Source: Dactylorhiza incarnata (lineage: Eukaryota > Streptophyta > Magnoliopsida > Asparagales > Orchidaceae). From it: a DNA stretch of 64,000 bases. The notes beneath the pieces are model-generated. The model made no database searches. It was given only the letters and a program-made list of their open reading frames with translations, and had not been told where the DNA came from. Shown here piece by piece: positions 1 to 9,942 of this stretch. The stretch's first letter is position 1; each line of letters opens with the position of its first letter. Both the position numbers and the translations under genes were made by a program. Location: assembly GCA_033032865.1 (NCBI GenBank), contig JAWHQI010000520.1, forward strand, positions 863,579-927,578, in the 5' to 3' direction.

Positions 1-429
1 TCAATTCTTGGATTTGCTATAGGAAATTTCTTCTTGGATTTGAGGTATAACGTTTCCTTCTCATTTCAATTCCAATTTGTTCTCTGTAAGAATTTGTTTT
101 GATTGACTTGCACTTTTATTTTTAGGTGTTTGTGTTGAGATTTTGCATCGATGCATAATCAAGTGTATTCTGAGAAACTCTTCACGCATTAAGCTAGGTA
201 ATATATTGCAAATTTTTTTGTAATACAAGTGTTTTTTTGGTATTGAATGATTAAGTTAGGTAATTCCATTTGATTTTTTTTGTATAGGATGAAAATATAC
301 GTAGGAATGCCTTTTGATAAGAATATTGTTTTTCCTAATAAAGAATGATTAGTTCAGTGAGTTTGGAATATTGTTAAAGGGTTGTGATTCATCGCTATTA
401 TTCAAAGAGAAGAAAAGATTGATGGTACA

Positions 430-1660
430 TTAAAGCCAAGGGTTTTTCTAGGATGTGATATAGGTGGTTTCTCGAGGGATAATCAACAGAGAAAGGGCTA
501 TGTTAAGAGAAATTTAAGAAAAACTAGCTCGAAAAGATGTGGATGCCCATTTGCTTTAGTTGGACAAAAAGATACTTGTGTAGATGAATGGAATCGAGAA
601 GTCAAATGTGGAATACATAATCATAGTTTTGTTTATCTTGAGGCATACAGTTATGTAGGTAGATTAGATGCTGAGGAACAAAAAATTGTCGCATAAATGG
701 CATCTGGTGTAAAGCCTAGAAAAATATTATCTACATTAAAAAAAAGAAACTCTTCCAACGCCTTTATCATAAGGACACTTTACAATGAAAAAGTTAGGTT
801 ATTTAAGGAGGAGTTGGAGGGAGGAACTCTTATTCAGTTTCTATATAAGTCCATAACCGATGCAGAGTACACCGGTTACAATTTTGTGAATCCTATTAGT
901 GCAAATTTGGAGTCCTTATTTTTTGCTCAACCAACATTGGTTCATGAATTAAGTAATATGTTTCCTGCAGTTTTTATCATGGACTACACGTATAAAATAA
1001 ATTGTTATAGATTGGCGTTGTTTTCCATAGTTGGGATCACATCTGCAAATATGACAATTTATTTTGCATTTGCTTTTATCTCAAATGAAATTGAAGGTAG
1101 TTACACATGGCCATTGAATTGTTTTACAAGCTTGTTAGCTCATACATCATTGTCTAATGTATTGATAATGGACAGAGAGATCGCAGTGATGAATTTCATA
1201 AATTTGGTCTTCCGTCAAGCAAAAATCATATTATGTCAAGTTCATATTAATAGGAATGATCTTGCACACTGCAATAAATTTTTTACACAAGGAAAAGAAT
1301 TTGAAACTGCAATATTATGTGTGAATGACAACTTTTGGTTAACTCACCTAGAGTACATGATTATAATGACCAATTGAACTCTATGTTAATGAAGTACTCC
1401 AAAAATATCTAAATGTTCTTCAATATATGTTAACGATTTGGATAGATCTCTACAATGAGTACTTTGTTTGTGCATGGATAGATATGTTATTACATTTTGA
1501 AAATTCTACCACCAGTCGAGTGGAGGGAGGTCATAATCATCTAAAGAAATTCTTTGAGGTTTCTATTTGTAATGTGTCTAGTATATGTAAACCATTTCAT
1601 CAAATGTTAACTTTGCAGCACACTGAGATCAAATGATTGTTTGGGCAAAGTTCAATACAT
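430..1660 (+). pseudogene. MULE transposase with FAR1-type DNA-binding domain, decayed
   Basis: Transposase gene of a Mutator-like DNA transposon, normally a nuclear protein that binds terminal repeats and cuts DNA with a DDE catalytic triad. From about 430 the frame encodes a FAR1-like zinc-binding module (motifs KRCGCPF near 535 and CGIHNHSF near 610) and runs to a TAA at 694-696. The same frame resumes at ATG 697 and continues to 1377 with the MULE core: FIMDYTYK (first Asp) and VLIMDREIA (second Asp). A frameshift near 1380 moves the reading to 1427-1636, which carries TSRVEGGHNHLKKF, the usual MULE block around the catalytic Glu. Stops and frameshifts mean it is not functional. The order of domains is that of FAR1/FHY3-like MULE proteins, so a domesticated FAR1 gene remnant is the alternative, but the OTU domain downstream favours a transposon. 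Confidence 0.85.
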
Positions 1661-1882
1661 GTGAACACAAGTTCAATACTTGAGCATATTTCGGTTGCAG
1701 CTTTGGAAGCAATAAAGTAAGAGGAGTTAGTTAAGAGTGGTATTGGTTTAGACTCTACTAACTGTTTTCACAAAATGAGGTTCACAATGAAATTACCTTG
1801 TGCTCATGAATTAATGTCATATGTACATCAATCATCTGTGTACCCATCATGGATGGTTCATAAGCATTTGAGATAAATCATT

Positions 1883-2182
1883 TTGCACACTACACCAGTC
1901 AAGGAAAAGAAAATGAAAGAGGAGGAGATTGATTCAGTTGGGATCATACAAGTTGACTTATATGGTTTACTAAGAAAATGCAACAACGTAAGTGATACTC
2001 AAAGAAATGAAATGAAGAGAAAGCTTGGAGAAATAATTGAACCGACCACAAGTCAAACTTTAGAAACACTTTTATCAGTTAAATTAAAAGGGAGACTATG
2101 TGGAAGTTATACAAAATTTAAAGATGACTATAAATCTACAAAGAGAGAGTTTTTTGATCTTTCTTTGTTTGAGCATGTACAA

Positions 2183-2213
<31 letters not shown>

Positions 2214-2684
2214 ATTATCCAAAAAAGAAAACAAAAAAATTAATTCTGAGAAGAAACCATAATACCAATAGGTTTCTTGAATGCATCCACAAAGAAATGC
2301 CTTCATATAGTTTACTCATATCATTGATGTTGTAAATGTTGTCAGAGATGGGCATTATTGTTACAGGGTGATCAGTTTAGCATTGGAAATAGGTGATAAT
2401 TGGTTGCAAGTGCGGAAAAATTTTATAGAAGAAATCAAAATAAATAAATATTTGTATAACATGTTTGGGAATGTGTTACGAACAGAACTTTTGTTATCTT
2501 TGGGGTACTTCAGTTCCTGCACCAATCGACAAATGGATGACAATGCCAGATATGAGATTACTTGTTGCATCACGTTACAATGTGACAGTTGTTTATTATT
2601 CCAAATTTCAGTCTTTGATATTCCTACATTCACACTCAACCCCTATATTAAATTGAAAGACTATCTTTATTGGTTTTTTTAACT
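1883..2684 (+). pseudogene. MULE C-terminal region with OTU-like protease domain (first part)
   Basis: Continuation of the upstream MULE pseudogene. Frames at 1883-2335 and 2338-2684 encode the spacer and an OTU-type cysteine-protease-like domain known from plant MULE proteins: a DGxxC-like segment at about 2347-2370, QVRKNFIEEI at about 2405-2435, then, after a frameshift, DKWMTMPDMR and LLVASRYNV (about 2530-2580). The usual DGNC..R motif reads DGHYCYR, so the nucleophile Cys is displaced or lost. The gene is cut at 2684-2689 by the Tat-like element; the piece with the catalytic His block continues at 48141. The segment includes a 29-base G run that looks foreign to the coding sequence. Confidence 0.75.
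2183..2211 (+). repeat. Poly-G tract (29 G)
   Basis: Uninterrupted run of 29 G inside the AT-rich MULE pseudogene. Similar long G or C runs recur elsewhere in the window (15811, 16479, 19226, 55226, 55442, 56014, 63161, 63940). The length may be inexact because such runs are hard to sequence. Confidence 0.95.
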
Positions 2685-3264
2685 ATAGTTGGTATGCACT
2701 CATGCATTTATAGAACTCTCGGGGGTGCGTTTAGCCATATCCCCACCATGAGAGTGGAGTTAGTGGAGTTAGTGGAGTCAAGCTAAGCCCCATGATAATG
2801 GGGGAGAAAACCGCTCAGCTGTCACGCGGTGTCGCCCGCATAGGCGGCAGCAAGGCCGCACCCCACCATCACCGGGCGCGGCTGAAGTCGCGTAGTCGCA
2901 CCCCACTAAGAGGGTGCGGTTAGGCACACACACCACTAAGGGGGTGGGGCCCGCACCCCCCATGGGGTAGGGGAGCGACCGACGTCGCATCCCCTTTGGG
3001 GTGCATCCAGTGCGGCCAAACCCGCACCCCCATAGGGGACGCGGCAGGGCCCGCACCCCCCCTTAGGAGTGCGGTCTCGGGGGGTGCGGCCGAAAAAATG
3101 CCCCCAACCTTTTTTGGGGGGTGCGATCGGAGCCCCAGCACCATCCTTTTAAGGAGGGTGCGCCTTCCCATCTTGGGTGCGCGGTCTCAGGGAGGCGCGC
3201 CCTTTCTCTTGCAGTGCGCGATCGTATTCTCGACTTTTCGCCTGCAAAGCGAGCCAAGCACTTT

Positions 3265-3348
3265 TGCGTTCATCGCGCGCTCAGAACGCCTCTGCGTTCA
3301 TCGCGCGCTCAGAACACCTCTGTGTTCATCGCGGGCTCAAAATGCTTG
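3265..3348 (+). repeat. 28-bp tandem repeat in Tat LTR (3 copies)
   Basis: Unit starts TGCGTTCATCGCGCGCTCAG; copies begin at 3265, 3293 and 3321. The 3' LTR has only about two units (47282-47335), so the copies differ by unit gain or loss. Confidence 0.85.
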
Positions 3349-3585
3349 CGTGTTCGCAACGTGCGACAGTTGACCTTTCTTAATTTCCTAGATTGAAGGT
3401 CTAGTTCTCTGCGCTCAACGCCATCAACGAAGCTGCCCGAATTGACCGAACTGCCCGGGGAGGGGCAAAATGAGAATATCCAAAAAATGGCCATCCGTGT
3501 GCTCTGAATCGGCAAGCGTGATTCGCCCGTTAGGTGGTTACGGTGGTTACAATGGCGAATTTACCGGGCTACCCCTACCCAAGGC

Positions 3586-3592
3586 TATAAAT
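3586..3592 (+). promoter_or_regulatory. TATA box of Tat 5' LTR
   Basis: TATAAAT within GGCTATAAATGGAGCTC. The 3' LTR has TATAAAA at the matching position (47578-47584). Conservation at the same site in both LTRs supports it as the LTR promoter; transcription would start about 25-35 bp downstream. Confidence 0.6.
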
Positions 3593-3675
3593 GGAGCTCA
3601 GGGCCTTCATTTGAATGGATCTTGTCTTCTACACCCGAGAGAGCTCCGCTGAAGATTCCTCAGAGTTCTCCTTCG

Positions 3676-3775
3676 ACGCTTGAAGATTTTCTCCAAGTCT
3701 TCAAAGATCTCTCTTGAGTCTTCGAAGATCTCCTTCGAGCCTTTGAAGATCTCCTTCGATTCGAAGACATTCTTC
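3676..3775 (+). repeat. Degenerate ~24-bp repeat (TCTTCGAAGATCTCC)
   Basis: Four imperfect repeats of a unit around TTCGAAGATCTCCTTCGAG near the 3' end of the Tat LTR, downstream of the TATA box; also present at 47675-47762. Probably part of the transcribed leader. Confidence 0.7.
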
Positions 3776-4149
3776 CTAAGTGACTCGGAGATCCTCCGGG
3801 CACCTAAAGGGGACCAGAGCATCTCCCTTCCATTCACATGAAAAAGTACTTATCTTCCTGAGAGGTGACATGTCACCCTCAGAGATTTCTATTTGTAATC
3901 ATTGTAACGAGCGGCGACATGTCACCCTCGAGTTCTCAGTTTTACTTGTAAGAAACAGACATATAGTGGAATTTGACTAGCACAGCTTCGGTCGCGTGGT
4001 TTTTTTACCCTTTCCGGGTTTTCTTTGTTAAAAATGTTCTTGGGTCATCCACCAGTTCTCTCATTGACTGTTTGCACGTTCATCTCGCTCTCGAGTTAAG
4101 GTGGTTCAATTCGAGCGGTCTACCAGAGCGTCGAACGACCCGCAATAGT

Positions 4150-4170
4150 TTGACGTCGTCTGTGGTAACG
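4150..4170 (+). other. Putative primer binding site region of Tat-like element
   Basis: TTGACGTCGTCTGTGG directly follows the LTR and resembles, with mismatches, the 'tggcgccgtctgtgg' sequence common after Tat-group LTRs. I do not assign the tRNA. Confidence 0.5.
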
Positions 4171-4229
4171 TGAGTTCCTGATTAGATCTGAAGGCAATCT
4201 CCCTGAGAGACCGACAATGATGGATATTC

Positions 4230-6600
4230 TGTAACATCCCCCAAACTGCTAGACCCCTAAGTTAGTTTTGTCATGAATAGGTCATGACAAAACCATAGGA
4301 AGAGCCAATTGACCATGTGAGCTTAGGAAAGAAGAAGAAAACCACCTTGGTCTGCAAATAGCAATTTCCAGTTACCAAGCTTAGGGTTGGACTTTAGGGC
4401 CTCAACTTGACAATTTGACCCCACCATAGCATCCCTAACCCTTTAGGGGTCCCCTTAGGGCACCAAGGGCCCATTGGGGTCAACCAAAGAGGCCAATTTT
4501 ACCAAAGTCAACTAAAACCCCAAATTGGTCAAAGTAGCCTAATTAGGGTCAAATAACCTCCACCATGCCAAATTGACCACACATCTAGGCCTAGAATACC
4601 ATAAGAGACCTATTAGACCTAAAAGCCCCATCATGGGACCCCCAGGGGGTGCAAATTGACCATAATGCCCTTTTTAGGTCAAATTGGCAATTCTTCTCCA
4701 AGTGCCCTAATTGACCACCACCATATTAAATTGACCCTACCCATAGTGTTATCATGTCATAGGGGACCCAGTGGACTAAAAGCCCCATGACTGGGTCAAC
4801 CCTAGGGCTCAATTTGACCAAAGTCAATTCAGCCTATTTTGGTCAAATCAGCTTAAATTGGGTCAACTAAGGCTCATATGACCAAATTGACCCCACCAGT
4901 AGTTTCTAAACCTAATTTGGAACCCAATGGACCCAAAAGCCCCATCCTAGGGTCACTCAATTGGTCAATTTGACCAAAAGTCAAACTTGCCCAATTTAGG
5001 TCAAATCTCTTAAACCTAGCCCAATCCCTTTGGGCTAACTCAATTGGGTGGTCAACCAGCCTAGTAAACTAGCATTAAACACAGAGGGGAGTGGAATTTC
5101 GGCCATGGTGAGTAGGAGAGAGAAAATGGGGGTTTTTCCCCAATTTTGGGAAGAGAAAAAGAGGCCATTCATGGCCGTTAAGGAGTTACACCCCTTGACC
5201 TCCCTCATTAACACTCCCATTCATCTCCTCTGCCGATTTTGAGGAGTTCCCAGCCGTTTCCAGGAGGAATTAAGACAGGGGGGATGCATTGGGTCGGTTA
5301 TGGGAGGAATATGAAGAGGCCATTAATGGCATTAAGGGGTTAAAGCCACCACCACCTTCAATCGACCCCCCTATCATCTTCAGAAGCCGGAGAGGAGAGA
5401 AACCCCCAAGATTTCAGAAGGTCTCGTGTTCTGTAGGCTTGAATTGGCATGGCACCACAACCACCCCGAGCTCCCATGGTGTACACGAGGACAACACGAC
5501 GGCAAGCTCCACAACAGGTCCATTTCCCTTCCCTGACCTCTGAGGAATAGATCCCAATCGCCGGCGGCTCGAATCGTGGCCAATCGGCCGTGAATCGAGC
5601 CAGCCAAGCCTCCCGTTGATCCGGTTGGGCTTCTCCTTCCAGAACACGATTCCGGCCACCTCCGGCCACCTCCGGCCGATCAAACACCGCTCATCGCCGG
5701 CCGCCACCTCAACGGAGGTGGTGGTGGCGTTGGTCGGCCGGGGCGGCGCTCAGGTGGCCGGGAAATCCAAGTTTAATACGGCCCAGGCACGGCAAATCCT
5801 GGCCGCTGGTTCATCGGGGATGATAACCAGGCGCGGTCGGATTGCTTCAAGATTTGTGCGGCCCCTTGGTGTTATTTCCTGAAATCTGTGATTAAACCTG
5901 CAGCAATTATTTAATTCTTTTAAAAATACTTAGAGGCTTCTAGGGAAAAATTATCCAACAGCAAAGTTGGAGCCCCTGATGTCTAGTTTAATTCAAAATT
6001 GAGTTCACTCGATTTGGAGCCCTGGTTAGGGCACATCACTCATTTTGGTGAGGTCTGTCCATAGGGCTAACCAGAGTTTGTTTTTGATGCCCACCTCAAT
6101 CTAGAACTCCAAATGACATGAAATTTGGGGTGTAGGCTAGTCTTATACACATGAAGGGCATGTCCAAAAATCAGAATGTTTGGAGAACCTTTTTTTATAG
6201 TTTTTGGAAAAATTCAATAATCCATGTGTGATTTAATTAGGTGCTTTAGACACCTCAAAACCATTCCAAACTTGGATGTGTGGTCCTAGAGAGCATGTAG
6301 GGTCTCTGGTTAAAATCTCATAATTTTTGGAGTTGATTTGGTAGGGCAATTCACCAAGTCAATCTTAGGCTCCCTAGGTTAGGGAAAAACTTTGGGTGAG
6401 TGCCCCCACTCTTCCACAAAGCCAATTGGCTTCATATTTGGGGTGCACATCACCCTCATCCATGCCAACCCTTGGTCCAAGTTTGGTGGCCATTGGAGGT
6501 GGTTTACCCTAGTAATTAGCAAAGGGGCTAATTGCTATTTGCACCCCAATTAGGCACCCAAAAGAACCCCACTCCTCACCAAATGTTGGTAGGACCTTGG
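4230..6600 (+). repeat. 5' LTR of K-A, first part
   Basis: Matches 33158-35517 of the 3' LTR. The first 0.9 kb is packed with TTGAC/GTCAA motifs; around 5540-5830 it becomes GC-rich with CCGGCCACCTCCGG repeats (one 11-bp unit more than the 3' LTR). Open frames here recur identically in the other LTR without domain content and are not called genes. Confidence 0.92.
4305..5180 (+). promoter_or_regulatory. Dense W-box-like (TTGAC/GTCAA) cluster in K-A LTR
   Basis: I count about 24 occurrences of TTGAC or its complement in about 0.9 kb, most as TTGACC/GGTCAA, where about two would be expected for a 5-mer on two strands. W-boxes are binding sites of plant WRKY factors. The cluster is preserved in the 3' LTR (33230-34120) and in the reverse solo LTR (about 45400-46110). 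Confidence 0.6.
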
Positions 6601-7899
6601 TGTTGGACATGTGTGTCACATCCCTTTATTTGAGAATAACAAATCCCATATTGTATTTGATCTAGTCTTTTGTGTGTTTATAGTGTCCAGGTTGTACAGG
6701 TTCAATGAGGAGACAAGTCCTCGTTCATGGGTATAATCCGAGAGTGTGTACACATTAGAAAAAGCAAAAGCATGAGTTTTGTGTGCTGATCTTAAAATGG
6801 CCATAACTTTCAATCCAGGAAGAGTTACAGAACGTGCCACCCCATTGCGGAGATGAGAACGACTCAATCTACAGTCTGGAGAAGTTTCGGACTCAATCTC
6901 CCGCAACCGCCAGCGCTATCGCTACCGCCAGGCGCTATCTCCAGTTCGTGCACAGCGCCACGCCGCCAACGGTTTTGCAACCGCTCCACACGAACACTAC
7001 CGCCGGCGCTAGCCACTACCACAGGCGCTAGCTCCAAGTTCTATAAAATGGTGGGCTCTCTCTCGTTTTGGTTAGAGATCCCAGAGAGGTTGCTTGTGCC
7101 ACAACTCCAGTGTTGTTATGCTGCCGTAGATGGATCTCCCACAAAAAACTTAAGGAGAATTCTGGAGGAGGACTACGTCACGCTACATTCGAAGGACGAT
7201 CGTTTCTACCTCGCTCATACTACAGTGATCCTTCATCCTCATCTTCAGAAATCTCATATAGGGAGTTTTACTATTGTTATCTTTATTTTCATTCCATACT
7301 TTCTTTGTAACCGTTTTGTTATTTCGCCTTGTGTTGGCGACTAGGTCTGGGTAGGACTTAGGGGGTAATTCGCCTTGTGTTGGCGACTAGTTCTAGGTGA
7401 TTAGATCTAGGGGGGCTCGAGGCCATTTCCGGGGAAGGATTGGCTAGAGCGGCGTGAGGCCCGGGGAAGGATAGGCTAAAGCCAACCGGTTTGTGGGGAT
7501 ACAAGTCGGTATAGAAAAGGAAAAGAAATTTACTTTTGTACGCCTTTGATTTCTAGCGATGTTGAAATCAAATTTATGTAAACACTTTTCTTTTATATAA
7601 ATACAATCATGTCTCTATTTGTGTTTACTTGATTTCTCTCCTTTGGCGTTATCTCTAAAATATTGGTTACAAAGTCTTAAATCCAAATTACTTTATCTAA
7701 ATTGTTTATTTCAATCTCTTAATCATAAAACAATTTAGTACTTATTTCTAAACTTGAAAATTATGATATTCTCACAAATTGGCTAAATTGTCATTTTGCC
7801 TTTCTCATATTATAAAATAATTTAGTATTTTCCATAAAATTATAAAAAGATTTTTATTCCCTTATTCACCCCCCTCTAAGGGCGCCGTAAGATCCAACA
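6601..7899 (+). repeat. 5' LTR of Sirevirus S
   Basis: 1299 bp. Contains a block of CGCTAGC/CGCCAGCGCT motifs (6905-7030) just upstream of the TATA box at 7042. Nearly identical to 23535-25202 apart from the 339-bp insertion there. Confidence 0.92.
7042..7048 (+). promoter_or_regulatory. TATA box of Sirevirus LTR
   Basis: TATAAAA in GTTCTATAAAATGGTGGGC, conserved at 23976-23982 in the 3' LTR and as TATAAAT in the reverse solo LTR (51526-51532). Confidence 0.65.
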
Positions 7900-7901
7900 A
7901 G

Positions 7902-7913
7902 TGGTATCAGAGC
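7902..7913 (+). other. Primer binding site (initiator tRNA-Met type) of S
   Basis: TGGTATCAGAGC begins three bases after the LTR end, the standard complement of the 3' end of plant initiator tRNA-Met. Confidence 0.88.
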
Positions 7914-7947
7914 TAGGTTATTCCAAACGGTTTAAAAACCAGGAATA

Positions 7948-9462
7948 ATGGCGTCTCATGATCTCGCTTCTATTAATGGGGAAAACTTTCTTATAAATGA
8001 AAAATCTTTAGCACCACCTTTATTTGAAGGCAAAAATTATAATGGGTGGAAATTTCTTATGGAAAAATTTCTTAAATCTTTGGATATGGAAGTATGGAAT
8101 ATTACAATTAAAATGCCCCCAAGTATTTTAAATTAAAATGAAATATTTTTAAATGCCAAATTTATGAATAGTCTATATTGTGCATTAGATTAAAATATTT
8201 TCAAACTTATTTATACATTTCCTACTGCTTATGAAGTTTGGAAATTTCTTGAGAATACTTATAGTCTTCCTTCTACAGATGAAGAAATCGACGAGGAATT
8301 CCTTATGGATCCAAGAGAAGAAATCGACGAGGAATTTCTTATGGATCCAAGAGAAGAAATCGATGAGGACTCATGCTTGGAGGAAGAAAAATACAACGTC
8401 ACAATGTTGGACTCATTTGTTGGCAACACATCAAGCAAAAGAGAAGACGGAAACTATAGCAAGGTAAGAAAATCTAAATCTTCTCTTTTTGTAACGAATT
8501 CTATTTCTACTTCTCGTATGCTTAAAATTGCTAAACGTAAAATTTTAAAGTTAAAAATTGCTAATTCCAAATTACGTTTAGAAAATAAATCTTTAAAAGC
8601 AAACGTTAACGTAGTATCAAATATTGATGTGATAAATTCTCTTTCTTGCTCTTTAGTTAAAATTCCTACTCCTTGTTTGAATTGCAATATATTAAAAGAA
8701 AAATTCAAGGAAATTGAAAAAGGGCTCTTAATTTTTAAAAAGCATAATGAAAAATTGATAATTTAAAATGATGCTTTATCTTGTAAGTTAATACAATTAA
8801 AATCTTTTGTTGAAAAATTCCAAATGTCATGTAATGATTTTCATCATAAGATTTTGAATAACAAGGATAAATTAACTTACAAAATCATTTCTAAAAAGGA
8901 CCATTTTCACACATTAAATCAAAAGGAGTTTAGTTTCAAAAAGAATTACGATCCTCATAAAATTCTTAAGAGTCACTATTATAAGTCTCAATATATTTTC
9001 AATCATAACTCAAATTTAAAAACTCCTTTTCATGAAAATCAAAGTACAAAATATTATCCTTCATATTATAAGAGTATGTCTATAAGAAAGAGTAGAAATG
9101 AAAATCATCAAAATAATAATCAATCTTTTAAAACATATTGTAATCCACTCTTTCAACAATCACTTCTAAAGAAAGACACTCACTCTTATAAACTTTCAAA
9201 GAATCCATGTAATAAAATTCATTATGATTATCAACATCAATCTATTTTGAAAAATAATTTGAATAAACTTAAATCACAAATGAATTATTTTTCAAACAAA
9301 TATAATCATATAAAGATGTCACATAATCATAATATGAATTTAAAATGTAAACCACCAAGATATGAATGGAGACCCTTAAAGAAAAATGACATATCAACAT
9401 TAATTAAAAAGGCTCATTCATCATTATCTTCTCAAAAGCCATCACGACATATTTGGGTGCCC
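7948..9462 (+). pseudogene. gag: Sirevirus gag-like gene, interrupted
   Basis: One frame from ATG 7948 to the K-B insertion. The N-terminus (APPLFEGKNYNGWKFLMEKF, near residue 23) is the conserved start of plant copia Gag; the matching MNSLYCALD and AYEVWKFLENTY blocks follow. Stops occur at 8134-8136, near 8190 and at 8764-8766. The segment after AYEVWKF jumps to a 12-residue acidic repeat (8281-8366), then a coiled-coil-like Lys/Leu-rich stretch (8510-8760), then a His/Asn/Lys-rich tail ending in RHIWVPKG, a motif typical of the Gag C-terminal region of these elements. No CCHC zinc knuckle is visible. The frame continues for about 23 codons after the insertion (19255-19325). It probably encoded only Gag; no pol follows. 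Confidence 0.75.
8281..8366 (+). repeat. 36-bp in-frame tandem repeat in Sirevirus gag
   Basis: About 2.4 copies of a 36-bp unit encoding EEIDEEFLMDPR. It is in frame and located where the Gag sequence looks shortened. Confidence 0.85.
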
Positions 9463-9467
9463 AAAGG

Positions 9468-9701
9468 TGTAACATCCCAACTTTTATTGGGCCACTAGAC
9501 CCTAGTGAGCCCAATAAAAGTAGGCCCGAGCAGTAGAAAACGACCATTTCGGGTATCGTAGCGCGCCACTACCCCATTATTGTGAATAATGGTCGTACGA
9601 ACCCCGAATTGACTTTCGTCAGTTCCGTTGAACTCGTATGGACAATACGAGCGCAACAGAATTCGTTGCACTTCGATCCAAGGTCATTTGATCCAAGGTC
9701 A
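9468..9701 (+). repeat. 5' LTR of K-B, internally deleted
   Basis: The first about 220 bp match 14663-14882, including one unit of the 157-bp repeat; then the sequence passes through a 12-bp direct repeat GATCCAAGGTCA (9675-9686 and 9690-9701) straight into the primer site. About 4.35 kb of LTR is missing relative to the 3' LTR. Confidence 0.85.
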
Positions 9702-9703
9702 AA

Positions 9704-9714
9704 TGGATCAGAGC
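9704..9714 (+). other. Primer binding site of K-B (variant)
   Basis: TGGATCAGAGC, identical in K-C (59202-59212). It looks like the initiator-Met site TGGTATCAGAGC with one T missing. Its location just after the LTR end supports the assignment. Confidence 0.65.
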
Positions 9715-9773
9715 TACCACGATCCGACCACATGGGGCAGTCTTTCGATCCTCCCTTCCCCTGTTCCATTTCT

Positions 9774-9802
9774 TGGTTCGGGATGAACCACGCAGCGGAA
9801 GC
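9774..9802 (+). promoter_or_regulatory. Leader stem-loop plus GCAGCGGAAGC motif, K-B
   Basis: TGGTTC-GGGAT-GAACCA (9774-9790) followed at once by GCAGCGGAAGC (9792-9802). The same layout occurs in K-C (59278-59307) and, with a different stem sequence, in K-A (28340-28368). Candidate packaging or dimerisation signal. Confidence 0.6.
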
Positions 9803-9942
9803 CTGGTAGACCCTTTAGGTTTAAGGTTAAGGACTCGAGACTGCACGATAGTACACCCACACGTTTTCCGCTTCCTTTTCTTTCAGTCCTGCAAAATTCC
9901 CTTATTTTTGCAAGTTCTGACACCCGTTTGTTACTTCTCCAG

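Larger units (their letters stand above)
2690..4147 (+). repeat. 5' LTR of Tat-like element
   Basis: About 1.46 kb, starting TGGTATGCACTC and ending near CAATA (the 3' copy ends CAACA). It matches 46693-48140 over its length. It contains a GC-rich first half, a 28-bp tandem repeat (3265-3348), a TATA box (3586) and a degenerate 24-bp repeat near the end. Confidence 0.85.

Noticed and set aside
3470..4173. Small open frames in the Tat LTRs
   Set aside because: Not conserved between the two LTRs and overlapping promoter-like repeats.
5289..5882. Protein-coding potential in the GC-rich part of the K-A LTR
   Set aside because: The same segment in the 3' and solo LTRs has indels that shift the frames, so no coding constraint is apparent.
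6616..7344. Reading frames in Sirevirus LTRs (both strands), repeated at 23550-24278
   Set aside because: Regulatory LTR sequence; the frames span the TATA box and CG-rich palindromes and have no protein similarity I recognise.
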